From Flavobacterium branchiarum (lineage in GTDB: Bacteria; Bacteroidota; Bacteroidia; Flavobacteriales; Flavobacteriaceae): a DNA stretch of 64,000 nt. Location: the NCBI RefSeq assembly GCF_030409845.1, contig NZ_JAUFQQ010000003.1, forward strand, positions 1,612,001 through 1,676,000, read 5' to 3'. The translations under genes were made by a program, and so were the position numbers. Shown in pieces: positions 43,155-51,447 of the stretch; the first letter of the stretch is position 1; every line of letters starts with the position of its first letter. The notes beneath the pieces are model-generated. The model saw only the letters and a program-made list of their open reading frames with translations. It was not told the DNA's origin and searched no databases.

Positions 43155-44423
43155 ATGGCAGCAAATGAACTTATAGATGTTTTTGCCTTTGGAATTGAAA
43201 TTGGTAAATTAGGATACAGTGGAGATGAAAAAAGAAGTTATTTCCAGTATAATTCGGAATTTTTAGATTCTGGACGATATAGTAGAATGTTTCCTTTTAT
43301 TTTTAAAAGACATAAACACGCACAGGTATTTACACAGTTCAATGGAGAAACATTTCGTGGACTTCCGCCAATGATTGCAGACTCGCTTCCGGACATGTTT
43401 GGAAATATTATTTTCAAAGAGTGGTTTGAAGCACAGGATTTATCTTTTGATAAAATTAGTCCACTGGATCAGCTGAGTTATGTTGCCAATAGAGGTATGG
43501 GAGCATTAGAGTACAGACCAGTAGCCGAAATCCCAAAAACCGAAAACGTAAATTTCGATGAGATAGTTGCCATACTGCAGCAGGTATTAGAAATAAAAAA
43601 GGATACTTCTGGAGAAAACCTCAGTGATATTGCACTTTTAAATATATTTAAGCTAGGAACTTCAGCTGGGGGAGCCAGGCCTAAAATATTAGTATCAGAG
43701 CATAAGCAGACGCTGCAAATTATTCCGGGTGATGTTGAGTATTCTGAAAATTACAATCATTATTTGGTAAAGCTCTTTATGGATGAAGCCGGGGACTACA
43801 ATAGAGAAAAAGTAGAATATGTCTATTATTTACTGACCCAGCAAGCAGGTATTGAAATGATGCCATGTAAACTTATTGAAGATAAACATTTTGCTACATT
43901 GCGCTATGACAGGCAAAATGGGCGGAAACAACATGTATTGACTGCTTCGGGGTTAACAGGTTGGGATTACGGAAAGCCTGAGCATTCATCTTACGAAAGA
44001 CTTTTTCAGCTTGCTGTCGGACTCAAGGTGCCACATAAAGATATCAGGGAATTGTATAGAAGGATGATTTTTAATGTTGTATTCGCTAATACAGATGACC
44101 ATCTTAAAAACCACAGTTTTATCTATGATGAAGAGAAAGATGCCTGGAATTTGGGGCCAGCCTATGATGTTACATATCCAATTGATGCACTTCGTAAATT
44201 CTTAAACACCCCTCGTGCTTTATCGATAAATGGGAAACGTCTTAAAATCGTTCTTGATGATGTACTTCCTTTAGCCGAGGAAATGGCAATTAAGAATCCT
44301 ATCAAAATAATCAAGGAAGTACAAAATGTAATTGCACAATGGGAGGATATTTCAGGGGAATTTCTAATTCCGGAAAAAGTTCGGTCATCTATAATCAAAG
44401 ATTTTTCACCTTTGATTATTTAA
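43155..44423 (+). CDS. hipA: HipA-family serine/threonine kinase toxin
   Basis: The 422-residue protein has the HipA N-terminal subdomain (about 1-110). A Gly-rich loop lies in GTSAGGARPKILV, followed by the kinase core with ANTDDHLKNHSFIYDE (catalytic Asp, HLKN) and LGPAYDVTYP (metal-binding Asp). The known target of HipA is glutamyl-tRNA synthetase, which it inactivates by phosphorylation, causing growth arrest. It is complete; its 3' end has been copied to 28619-28724. A dispersed hairpin repeat follows and probably ends transcription. Confidence 0.93.
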   Translation: MAANELIDVFAFGIEIGKLGYSGDEKRSYFQYNSEFLDSGRYSRMFPFIFKRHKHAQVFTQFNGETFRGLPPMIADSLPDMFGNIIFKEWFEAQDLSFDKISPLDQLSYVANRGMGALEYRPVAEIPKTENVNFDEIVAILQQVLEIKKDTSGENLSDIALLNIFKLGTSAGGARPKILVSEHKQTLQIIPGDVEYSENYNHYLVKLFMDEAGDYNREKVEYVYYLLTQQAGIEMMPCKLIEDKHFATLRYDRQNGRKQHVLTASGLTGWDYGKPEHSSYERLFQLAVGLKVPHKDIRELYRRMIFNVVFANTDDHLKNHSFIYDEEKDAWNLGPAYDVTYPIDALRKFLNTPRALSINGKRLKIVLDDVLPLAEEMAIKNPIKIIKEVQNVIAQWEDISGEFLIPEKVRSSIIKDFSPLII

Positions 44424-44479
44424 AACATCAAAGACCCTAGTGATTTCTTAGTGAATGCAGGCTAACTTGAATTCTATTT

Positions 44480-44600
44480 TAACAGTTTGGTACACTTAAA
44501 AGTGCTATAAAAACAATAAGCCACTCCGTTATGGAATGGCTTATTTTGTAATAGTTATATGAATCTCTTTGTGGACACGGAAAGAATTTCCACGCTACAG
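44480..44600. repeat. Dispersed hairpin repeat acting as hipA terminator
   Basis: The third copy of the repeat of about 120 bp has an intact terminator stem (AATAAGCCA/TGGCTTATT) at about 44514-44546, then GAATCTCTTTGTGGACACGG and the GGAAAGAATTTCC palindrome. It sits between hipA and the convergent ohrR gene, whose stop codon lies 5 bp further on. In this position it may serve both genes. Confidence 0.8.
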
Positions 44601-44604
44601 TTAT

Positions 44605-45057
44605 CTAAGATATTTGAGCGGTCGGAATTTTTTTTTGTGCACGTTCGACTATTTTATCAGACATTGCTTTTAGCTGGTGTAAATCATCCAAATCTAGATG
44701 TAATGCTTGTAAAATCTGCATCGGTACAGAAGAAGCTTTCTCTCTTAAATTTTTTCCTTCCTCAGTGAGTGCAATCAATACAACACGTTCATCTGCTTTG
44801 CTTCGCGTACGTGTTAATAATTTTTTCCCTTCCAAGCGTTTTAGTAATGGTGTTACTGTCCCGTTATCTAGATTAAGCTTTGCGCCGAGTTGGTTAACGG
44901 TCTGCTGTCCGTTTTCCCATAATGCCATCATGGTTATATATTGTGGATAGGTTAAATCAATAGCCTCTAATATCGGCCGATAATGCTGCATAATTTCACG
45001 ATGCAATACATAAATTGAAAAGCATACTTGTTTATCTAACTTTAAAAAGTCTTCCAT
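44605..45057 (-). CDS. ohrR: MarR/OhrR-family peroxide-sensing repressor
   Basis: The 150-residue protein has the OhrR N-terminus with a single reactive-type Cys (LDKQVCFSIYVLHREIM, Cys12). The MarR winged helix lies at about 32-110 (LTYPQYITMMALWENGQQTVNQLGAKLNLDNGTVTPLLKRLEGKKLLTR, KADERVV). Organic hydroperoxides oxidise this Cys in characterised OhrR proteins and release DNA. It is encoded downstream of the nitroreductase and ohr genes on the same strand; the palindrome at 46258-46275 is the likely operator. Confidence 0.88.
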   Translation of the reverse strand: MEDFLKLDKQVCFSIYVLHREIMQHYRPILEAIDLTYPQYITMMALWENGQQTVNQLGAKLNLDNGTVTPLLKRLEGKKLLTRTRSKADERVVLIALTEEGKNLREKASSVPMQILQALHLDLDDLHQLKAMSDKIVERAQKKIPTAQIS

Positions 45058-45145
45058 TTTTAAGAGTCTTAAAATTACAGAAATTGAGTTAAACTACTGT
45101 AATTACGTTATTTTTGACAATAATAAAAATATTTGTCTTTGGGTT

Positions 45146-45781
45146 TTATTTGTATTCAATTACAAATTCTTCTGTCGGAATTCTTACTTTTTTCATTGAA
45201 CCAATCCAATCTCTTGAAGGATCCGCAATACCTACATACATAAGAGAAACGCTTTTTAATCCTAGGTTATCAAGCTGAAGAACCTTGTCAATAACCGCGT
45301 TATCAAATCCTTCTACAGGCGTGGTATCTACTTTCAATTCTGCAGCTTGAGCAAGTGCCAGCCCAAGTGCAATATAAGTTTGACGCGATGTGTGTGCAAA
45401 GTTTTTTTCAGCCTCTTCGGCTAAATAAATAGATTTTAATTTGTCTGTATAGCTCTCAAAACGACCGCGTGGCAAATCTCTTTCATCTGTAGTGAAATCG
45501 TAAACTTTGTCAATGCGTTCTTCAGTATATCGGTTCCAGGCCGCAAAAATCAAAATGTGTGAAGCTTCTCTCATGCACTCTGGATTTAATGATCCTTCAG
45601 ATAATTGATTTTTAATATCCTGGTTTTCTACTACAATAAGTTTAAAAGGTTGTAGTCCAGATGAAGTTGGTGCTAAACGTGCTGCCTCAACAATTTTATC
45701 AATATCTTCTTGTTTTACTTTTCTAGTAGGATCATATGCTTTTACAGCATGTCGCCAGTTTAAATCTTCTATTAATGCCAT
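45146..45781 (-). CDS. NAD(P)H-dependent nitroreductase (NfsB-like)
   Basis: The 211-residue protein matches the FMN-dependent nitroreductase fold. The N-terminal RHAVKAYDPTRKVKQEDIDKIVEAARLAPTSSGLQPFKLIVVE contains the FMN phosphate loop and the APTSSGLQP motif, and a C-terminal LQLDNLGLKSVSLMYVGI segment follows. It likely reduces quinones or nitro compounds. It lies 13 bp after ohr, so it is part of the peroxide response operon. Confidence 0.9.
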   Translation of the reverse strand: MALIEDLNWRHAVKAYDPTRKVKQEDIDKIVEAARLAPTSSGLQPFKLIVVENQDIKNQLSEGSLNPECMREASHILIFAAWNRYTEERIDKVYDFTTDERDLPRGRFESYTDKLKSIYLAEEAEKNFAHTSRQTYIALGLALAQAAELKVDTTPVEGFDNAVIDKVLQLDNLGLKSVSLMYVGIADPSRDWIGSMKKVRIPTEEFVIEYK

Positions 45782-45794
45782 TTTTTTTATTTTA

Positions 45795-46217
45795 TTAGTT
45801 GTTTGAAACAGTTAATGTAACATCCATATTACCACGGGTAGCGTTAGAATATGGACAAATTTGATGCGCTTTTTCTATAAGAGACTGTGCCTGGTCTAAA
45901 GTTACACCTTGAATATTAGCATGTAAGTCTGCAGTTAGGCCGAATGCTCCATTTTCCAATTGTCCAATGCTTACATTAGCAGTTACAGCAGTTTCTCCAG
46001 CGTCAATTTTATTTTGTTTAATTATTAAATTTAAAGCACTATCAAAACAAGCGGCATAACCAGCAGCAAACAGCATTTCTGGATTGGCATAATTGTCATT
46101 AGCACCTCCAAGACCTTTAGGCATTCTTACTTCTAAGTCTAGTACACCATTGTCACTTTTTACGTGCCCGTTTCTTCCTCCTTTGGCCGTAGCGCCAATT
46201 TTATATAATGTTTTCAT
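45795..46217 (-). CDS. ohr: Organic hydroperoxide resistance protein Ohr
   Basis: The 140-residue protein belongs to the Ohr/OsmC thiol peroxidase family. The N-terminal TLYKIGATAKGGRNGHVKSDNGVLDLEVRMP is typical. The first redox Cys lies in LFAAGYAACFDSAL and the second in the CPYSNATRGNMDV segment. It reduces lipid and organic hydroperoxides with lipoylated partners. It is the first gene of the operon, directly behind the MarR-type palindrome. Confidence 0.95.
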   Translation of the reverse strand: MKTLYKIGATAKGGRNGHVKSDNGVLDLEVRMPKGLGGANDNYANPEMLFAAGYAACFDSALNLIIKQNKIDAGETAVTANVSIGQLENGAFGLTADLHANIQGVTLDQAQSLIEKAHQICPYSNATRGNMDVTLTVSNN

Positions 46218-46238
46218 TGTTTATTGGTTTTAATTCTA

Positions 46239-46275
46239 CAAATGTATTGCTTAAAACTATATTGTGCACAATATA
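46239..46275 (-). promoter_or_regulatory. ohr promoter with perfect MarR-type palindrome
   Basis: TATATTGTGCACAATATA at 46258-46275 is a perfect 18-bp palindrome. On the minus strand a TACATTTG -7 box lies at 46246-46239 and a TTG inside the palindrome could be the -33. Binding by OhrR there would block RNA polymerase. The ohr start lies 22 bp downstream of the -7 box. Confidence 0.8.
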
Positions 46276-46325
46276 ATTTTGATTTAACATTTTTTTAATT
46301 CTCAGTAATTAGGTCTAAATCTTCT

Positions 46326-46530
46326 ATTTATTTTGATTCTTTTATAATGAAACCATTTTGGATCAATTCCTTACATGGAATTGTTTATTATAAAAATGTC
46401 GAGGAAGAAGCAGAGGTAGACGTCGAGTTAAATACATTCTGAAAACAAAAAAAACAGTAACAAAATAATTTTGTTACTGTTTAATATACAATTTTATCTA
46501 ATAATGTGTGTCGTTTTTTTTTGGGGGACA
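46326..46530. repeat. Mosaic of two short repeats with a terminator hairpin
   Basis: Bases 46326-46395 resemble 27861-27930, near the transposase remnant. Bases 46411-46530 resemble 47568-47700, including a GTTAAATACATTCTGA gene end, the stem AACAGTAACAAAAT/ATTTTGTTACTGTT at 46452-46482 and a T-rich tail. The stretch looks like another copied gene end with its terminator. No intact gene is present between 46276 and 46799. Confidence 0.65.
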
Positions 46531-46534
46531 GGTA

Positions 46535-46642
46535 TCACTCATGTTTTAATCTAAACGGGTCCATAGCCGTCATGTTAAGTCCCAGCTGATCCTGCAACTC
46601 CTTACCATTGTACTTATACTTATAAGGATTTACAAAATTTCT
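46535..46642 (-). pseudogene. Rhs core-end remnant
   Basis: The minus-strand frame reads [19 protein letters not shown], then MTAMDPFRLKHE and a stop. [20 protein letters not shown] is the Rhs repeat-associated core signature, here cut after a few residues. It is a third, more diverged relic than the tips at 29.3-36.6 kb, and it lies 10 kb from them. Confidence 0.7.
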
Positions 46643-46773
46643 CTAATCGTAATCAGTGAGCTTTACCAATCGTTATGTTTCATAAGAACTTCCATTATTT
46701 ATTACGAAATAGGTATAGTTTGTTTAGTATCCTAATTAAAGTTGCATTAAAATCTGGTTATTGAGTATAAAAA

Positions 46774-46793
46774 AAGCTCTCGAATGAGAGCTT
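46774..46793 (-). terminator. Terminator of yefM-yoeB operon
   Basis: The stem AAGCTCTC/GAGAGCTT has a 4-nt loop and an A-tract at 46769-46775, giving a minus-strand T-run. It lies 7 bp past the yoeB stop. It is nearly identical to the Panacea operon terminator at 21145-21166. Confidence 0.85.
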
Positions 46794-46799
46794 AACTTA

Positions 46800-47075
46800 T
46801 TAATCATCGTAGTGGAATCTACATTGAAGTATGATGCACTTCTGGTCAACTCCTTTATTTCCTGATACTTTATAAACTAATCGATGTTCACTACTGATTC
46901 TACGTGACCAAAAGCCTTTCAAATCATGTCTTAGCGGTTCAGGTTTTCCGATTCCAGTAAATGGATTTTGTTTAACGGATTTTATTAATTCTTTTATCTT
47001 TATTGCTGTATCGGTATCGTTTTCAATCCAGTATTCAAACTCTTCCCAACCGTTCTTAGTAAAACAAATATCCAT
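46800..47075 (-). CDS. yoeB: YoeB-family mRNA interferase toxin
   Basis: The 91-residue protein matches YoeB along its length: FTKNGWEEFEYW, KIKELIKSVKQNPFTGIGKPEPLRHDLKGFWSRRISSEHRLVYKV and the C-terminal FHY. The conserved Glu, Arg, His and C-terminal Tyr residues that line the RNase site are present. It cleaves mRNA on the ribosome in characterised systems. It lies 2 bp after the antitoxin gene. Confidence 0.95.
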   Translation of the reverse strand: MDICFTKNGWEEFEYWIENDTDTAIKIKELIKSVKQNPFTGIGKPEPLRHDLKGFWSRRISSEHRLVYKVSGNKGVDQKCIILQCRFHYDD

Positions 47076-47077
47076 AT

Positions 47078-47344
47078 TTAAGCAGTCTCTAATTCTTCTA
47101 AGTCAAAAGTCTTTAGGCTACCTTTTTCCATTTGTTCAATGGATTCAGTAAGTCTCTTTCTATTTGCTTTAGTTGAAAGTAGATGTTGGGTTTCCATAAT
47201 TGAATTATATTCTTTGATTGATATAATCACAACGGCACCCTCTTCTTCATTTCGGGGAACGATTATTGTTTCTGATGATTCCGAAACTTCGTCAAAATAA
47301 CCTTTGATGTTTTTTCTTAATGTTGATATAGTTACTGCTTTCAT
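47078..47344 (-). CDS. yefM: YefM/Phd-family antitoxin
   Basis: The 88-residue protein has the Phd/YefM N-terminal DNA-binding fold ([52 protein letters not shown]). A flexible C-terminus that wraps the toxin follows. It is followed by yoeB with a 2-bp gap. It should bind YoeB and repress the operon from the TGTACA boxes upstream. Confidence 0.95.
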   Translation of the reverse strand: MKAVTISTLRKNIKGYFDEVSESSETIIVPRNEEEGAVVIISIKEYNSIMETQHLLSTKANRKRLTESIEQMEKGSLKTFDLEELETA

Positions 47345-47361
47345 GACGTGTATTTTTTAGA

Positions 47362-47388
47362 TGTACATATTGTACGTTCAAATGTACA
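47362..47388. promoter_or_regulatory. Operator with YefM-type TGTACA boxes
   Basis: TGTACA occurs at 47362-47367 and 47383-47388, with TGTACG between them at 47371-47376, within 45 bp of the yefM start. E. coli YefM binds palindromes with a TGTACA core, so the boxes are the likely autoregulatory site. Confidence 0.8.
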
Positions 47389-47417
47389 AAAAAGTTACAT
47401 TAAAACGTACTTTAAGT

Positions 47418-47597
47418 ATGAAATATTTATACCAAATCATAACGGTTACAAGGACTGCTACCTATAATAAATACAAAAAAGTATGTGAAGAGAAAGGTAT
47501 TTGTATCGAATTATTAGTAAAATATGGTTTAAATTATTCAATCATACAGGATTTTACAAAAAAAAACCAGATAGACGCCGAGTTAAATACATTCTGA
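47418..47597 (+). CDS. Small hypothetical protein
   Basis: From the ATG at 47418 the frame encodes 59 residues with a predicted helix (TRTATYNKYKKVCEEKGICIELLVKYGLN) and a C-terminus KKNQIDAELNTF. The same end (VDVELNTF) occurs in the repeat near 46.4 kb, so at least its 3' part has been copied. An earlier ATG at 47361 lies in the yefM operator and is less likely. No family is recognised. Confidence 0.35.
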   Translation: MKYLYQIITVTRTATYNKYKKVCEEKGICIELLVKYGLNYSIIQDFTKKNQIDAELNTF

Positions 47598-47630
47598 AAA
47601 TAAAAAATGAGTACTTATAAAACAAAAAAA

Positions 47631-47662
47631 AAACAGTAACAAAAATATTTTTGTTACTGTTT
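47631..47662. terminator. Terminator between small ORF and pgl
   Basis: This long perfect stem has AACAGTAACAAAAA paired with TTTTTGTTACTGTT, with A- and T-tracts at the ends. It works in both directions and separates the plus-strand small ORF from the convergent pgl gene. Confidence 0.8.
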
Positions 47663-47748
47663 AATATTCAATTTTATCTAATAATGTGTATCGCTTTTTT
47701 TGGACAGTACACTATGAATATAAAATAATCTAATTCAGAATTTTTTAT

Positions 47749-48501
47749 TTATGAAAGCCCTAAAATAGCTTCAGTAGCACTTTGACCATTTAGTCCTGCC
47801 GCACTATTGTCTACTAAAAATAATAATTCACCAGAAACAGGTTTAATTAACTGCATTGGGTAAGTAGTAGGATTATAATCTCCGTATAAAACTTCTTTTA
47901 AAGCAGGAGCCTTTTTTTCACCAAAAGCAACAACTAGTATCTTTTCTGCTCTATTTATTAAGGGAGCAGTTAACGTAATGCGATGCATATTTTGAGATTC
48001 AAGACGGTAAGCTGCTACCCATTTTGTTTGTTCCTCAAGTACTGCTTCACCTGGGAATAGGGAAGCGGTATGACCATCATCTCCAAGACCAAGTAAGATA
48101 AGATCAAATTTGCCATCTTCTCCTAAAATAGATCTAATAGACTGCTCATACGTAACCGCATAATCTTCTGGTGAAACACCATCTTTGTACATCGGAAACA
48201 CATTACTTTCAGGAATAGGCACATGACTTAAAAGTGTATTATAAGACATTTTTGCATTGCTAAGATCATCCTCAAGAGGTACCCAACGTTCGTCACCCCA
48301 AAAGATAAAAACGTTATTCCAGTCTATTTTGTTTTTGTATTCGTCAGAAGCCAAGAGTCTATAGATTCCTGCAGGCGAAGATCCCCCTGTAAGTACAGCT
48401 GTAAAGCGCCCTTTTTCAAGTATTGCTTTTTGTGCAGATGCAACAAAAATGTCGGCTGCCTTACTGTTTATGATTTCTATAGTATTATATATTTGTATCA
48501 T
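47749..48501 (-). CDS. pgl: 6-phosphogluconolactonase
   Basis: The 250-residue protein has the family pattern: FTAVLTGGSSPAGIYRLLAS, WNNVFIFWGDERWVPLEDDLSNAKMSYNTLLSHVPIP and LILLGLGDDGHTASLFPG. It hydrolyses 6-phosphogluconolactone to 6-phosphogluconate in the cytoplasm. It is the last gene of the gnd-zwf-pgl operon, 10 bp after zwf. Confidence 0.95.
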   Translation of the reverse strand: MIQIYNTIEIINSKAADIFVASAQKAILEKGRFTAVLTGGSSPAGIYRLLASDEYKNKIDWNNVFIFWGDERWVPLEDDLSNAKMSYNTLLSHVPIPESNVFPMYKDGVSPEDYAVTYEQSIRSILGEDGKFDLILLGLGDDGHTASLFPGEAVLEEQTKWVAAYRLESQNMHRITLTAPLINRAEKILVVAFGEKKAPALKEVLYGDYNPTTYPMQLIKPVSGELLFLVDNSAAGLNGQSATEAILGLS

Positions 48502-48511
48502 TTTATTTTTT

Positions 48512-50020
48512 TTATTTCTCTATATTCTGTGTGTTCGAAACCCAAGCATGTCCTTGGCGCGCAAGTAATTCATTTGCAGCTTCAGGTCCCCAACTTCCCG
48601 CTTTATAATTAGGAAAATCAGTAGGGACGTTATTTTTCCATACTTCCTGAATGGTATCAATTGCATCCCAAGCTTGTTCAACCTGATCCCAACGCATGAA
48701 TAGGGTAGGGTCTCCTGCTAAAGCATCTGATAACAAAGTTTCGTATGCTTCTGGTGACATTGTTGAACATTGGAAATAATCAAAGATCATTTCAGCAGGT
48801 TGTAAAGAAAGAGACAAACCTGGTTTTTTGGTCATAAATTGTAACTTTATGTCCATTGCTGGTTGTATATTTATGATAAGTCTATTAGGAGTCATTCCTT
48901 GGTTATCATAAGAAAAAGAAGAATGAGGAACAGGTTTAAACTGAATGATAATCGAAGATTGTTTTTCTTGCATTCTTTTTCCTGTACGCAAATAAAAAGG
49001 AACCCCTTGCCATCTCCAGTTATCAAGATAAATCTTCATAGCGACATAGGTTTCTGTATTCGAATCGGGAGCTATACCTTTATCATTTCGGTATGCAGGA
49101 ACTGGATTGCCTTTTATTAAACCTTCATCATATTGACCTCTAACAGTGTAGTGATTAACTTCTTCAGGTTTTATACGTCTAATAGATTTCAGTACATCAG
49201 CTTTGCGGTTTCGTATGTCGTCAGCGCCTAATGAAGCAGGAGCTTCCATGGCAGTCATACACAAAATCTGAAGCAAATGGTTTTGTATCATATCTTTTAA
49301 GGCACCAACTCCTTCATAAAAACCACCACGTTCTTCAACACCTACTTCTTCTGCTACAGTAATCTGAACAAAATCTATGAAGTTACGACTCCATAAGGGC
49401 TCAAACATAGAGTTTCCAAAACGGAACGCAAGGATATTCTGAACGGTTTCTTTACCTAGGTAGTGATCAATACGATAAATCTGTTCTTCCTTAAAAGTTT
49501 GCGATAGCATTTCATTAAGTTCAATTGCAGAGGTTTTATCGTAACCAAAAGGTTTTTCAATAATGATTCGATCCTTTTTTGCTTTGTTTGCAAGGCGTAA
49601 CTTTTTCATGTTACCCGAAATTGTTGCTATAAACGAAGGTGCGATAGAAAGATAAAAAAGTCTATTGGCACGTAGACCAAAAGCAGTATCAATACTAGAT
49701 AATTTTGCATCTAATTCGTGATAAGATTCTTCCTTGTCAATATCATGTCTTAAGTAGGTAATATGAGAAATGAATTTCTCTGTTTCCTCGTTAGAAAGCG
49801 CCCCTTTTCTTGAAAAACTCTTTAAGTTTTCTATTACGTAATTGCGAAATTCTTCATCACTTTTTTCAGCTCTTCCTAAGGCAATAATCTGAAATTTTTC
49901 TGGCATACGGCCATCGAGGAATAGATTTTGAAATGCTGGAAAAAGCTTTCTTTTTGCTAAGTCACCGGATGATCCAAAAATAACAATTATAGTTGGATCA
50001 GTATTTTTGACATTATTCAT
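48512..50020 (-). CDS. zwf: Glucose-6-phosphate 1-dehydrogenase
   Basis: The 502-residue protein has the NADP-binding GSSGDLAKRKLFPAFQNL near residues 15-33. The active-site motif is RIDHYLGKETVQN, with the catalytic His in the family pattern. The C-terminal domain is intact (MRWDQVEQAWDAID, NYKAGSWGPEAANELL). It catalyses the first step of the oxidative pentose phosphate pathway. It lies 20 bp after gnd and 10 bp before pgl. Confidence 0.97.
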   Translation of the reverse strand: MNNVKNTDPTIIVIFGSSGDLAKRKLFPAFQNLFLDGRMPEKFQIIALGRAEKSDEEFRNYVIENLKSFSRKGALSNEETEKFISHITYLRHDIDKEESYHELDAKLSSIDTAFGLRANRLFYLSIAPSFIATISGNMKKLRLANKAKKDRIIIEKPFGYDKTSAIELNEMLSQTFKEEQIYRIDHYLGKETVQNILAFRFGNSMFEPLWSRNFIDFVQITVAEEVGVEERGGFYEGVGALKDMIQNHLLQILCMTAMEAPASLGADDIRNRKADVLKSIRRIKPEEVNHYTVRGQYDEGLIKGNPVPAYRNDKGIAPDSNTETYVAMKIYLDNWRWQGVPFYLRTGKRMQEKQSSIIIQFKPVPHSSFSYDNQGMTPNRLIINIQPAMDIKLQFMTKKPGLSLSLQPAEMIFDYFQCSTMSPEAYETLLSDALAGDPTLFMRWDQVEQAWDAIDTIQEVWKNNVPTDFPNYKAGSWGPEAANELLARQGHAWVSNTQNIEK

Positions 50021-50040
50021 TGTTTTTGACTTAAAGTTTC

Positions 50041-51447
50041 TTAATCATTCCATTGGGTATGAAAAGTACCCGGTAAATCAGTGCGTTCGTAGGTATGTGC
50101 TCCAAAATAATCACGTTGTGCCTGAATCATATTCGTTGGAAGATTTTCAGATCTGTAAGCATCAAAATAAGCTAATGAATTCATAAGCCCAGCTACAGGT
50201 AATCCTTTTTGAACAGCAAATTGAATAACTTCTCTAATACCAGCTTGAGTTGCATTGAACTTAGCTGCAATGTCAGTATCTAAAAGAATGTTTGGCAAAT
50301 TAGGGTTTGTTGCAAATGCTTTTCTGAAATCTTCAAGAACATCTGCACGAATGATACAACCTCCACGCCATATTTTTGTAACGGTCTCTAAATTTAATTC
50401 ATAATTATATTCTTTAGAAGCAGTTCTAAGCTGTGCCAATCCTTGTGCATAAGTAATTAGGATAGAAAAGAATAATGCATCTTTTAAGGCACTAATCGCT
50501 TCGGGAGCGTTTACAGTTGCTTGTTTGTCATTCCAAACTAATTTGGTAGCAGCTTCAATTCTTTCAGGCTTGCTTTTTGACATATCACGCATAAAAACTG
50601 CCGCATCAATGGTAGGAACTGGTACTTGCAAATCCATAGCATTTTGAGAAGTCCATTTTCCTGTTCCTTTAGATTTAGCCCAATCAGAGATTATATTAAT
50701 TAATCGTTCTCCATTTGGTTCTTTTACTTTAAGGATAGCTCCTGTAATTTCGATTAAGAATGATTTAAGATCTGTTTGGTTCCACTCATTGAAAGTGTTT
50801 TCTATAGTGTCTTCATCAAGATTATAACCACGTTTCATTAGGTCATAAATTTCAGAAATAAGTTGCATGATTCCGTACTCAATTCCGTTGTGAACCATTT
50901 TTACATAGTTACCCGCAGAACCATTTCCTAAATATTCAACACATGGTTCTCCGTCTACTTTGGCAGCAATAGCTTCAAAAATAGGGCGAAGTCTTTCGTA
51001 GGCTTTTTTATCACCACCAGGCATCATACTAGGACCAAATCGAGCTCCTTGCTCACCTCCAGAAATTCCCATTCCGAAGAAATGAATTCCTTTAGCAGAT
51101 AATTCAAGGAATCTTCTGTCAGTATCAGTAAAATAAGTGTTTCCACCATCTATTATAATATCACCTTCATCCAGATGAGGTAAAAGGCTTTGAATTGCAC
51201 TATCGACAGGCTTACCTGCAGGTACCAATAACATAATTGCTCTTGGACGCTTGATAAGCTCTACAAAATGTTTAACATCTGTTGTTGCTTCTAATGTATG
51301 CTCTGAGTCAGCTTCCTGTTGTAAAGAATTGACTTTTTCTGTATCTAAATCTAAACCTGCGGCAGCAAATTTTTGGCTGGCAATGTTTAAAAGAAGGTTA
51401 CGACCCATTACGCCGAGTCCGACAATGCCAAAATCAAATGTGTTCAT
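50041..51447 (-). CDS. gnd: 6-phosphogluconate dehydrogenase (decarboxylating)
   Basis: The 468-residue protein has the Rossmann GLGVMGRNLLLN near the N-terminus, the substrate loop GGEQGARFGPSMMPGG and the catalytic VKMVHNGIEYG. The C-terminal swapped tail reads AQRDYFGAHTYERTD. It oxidises 6-phosphogluconate to ribulose-5-phosphate with NADP. It heads the operon; with zwf and pgl the whole oxidative branch is present in one transcript. Confidence 0.97.
   Translation of the reverse strand: MNTFDFGIVGLGVMGRNLLLNIASQKFAAAGLDLDTEKVNSLQQEADSEHTLEATTDVKHFVELIKRPRAIMLLVPAGKPVDSAIQSLLPHLDEGDIIIDGGNTYFTDTDRRFLELSAKGIHFFGMGISGGEQGARFGPSMMPGGDKKAYERLRPIFEAIAAKVDGEPCVEYLGNGSAGNYVKMVHNGIEYGIMQLISEIYDLMKRGYNLDEDTIENTFNEWNQTDLKSFLIEITGAILKVKEPNGERLINIISDWAKSKGTGKWTSQNAMDLQVPVPTIDAAVFMRDMSKSKPERIEAATKLVWNDKQATVNAPEAISALKDALFFSILITYAQGLAQLRTASKEYNYELNLETVTKIWRGGCIIRADVLEDFRKAFATNPNLPNILLDTDIAAKFNATQAGIREVIQFAVQKGLPVAGLMNSLAYFDAYRSENLPTNMIQAQRDYFGAHTYERTDLPGTFHTQWND

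Noticed and set aside
46340..46442. Short plus-strand frame MKPFWINSLHG... ending VELNTF
   Set aside because: Its end is a copy of the 47.6-kb gene end and its start is a copy of sequence near 27.9 kb, so it is a mosaic of repeats and not a gene.
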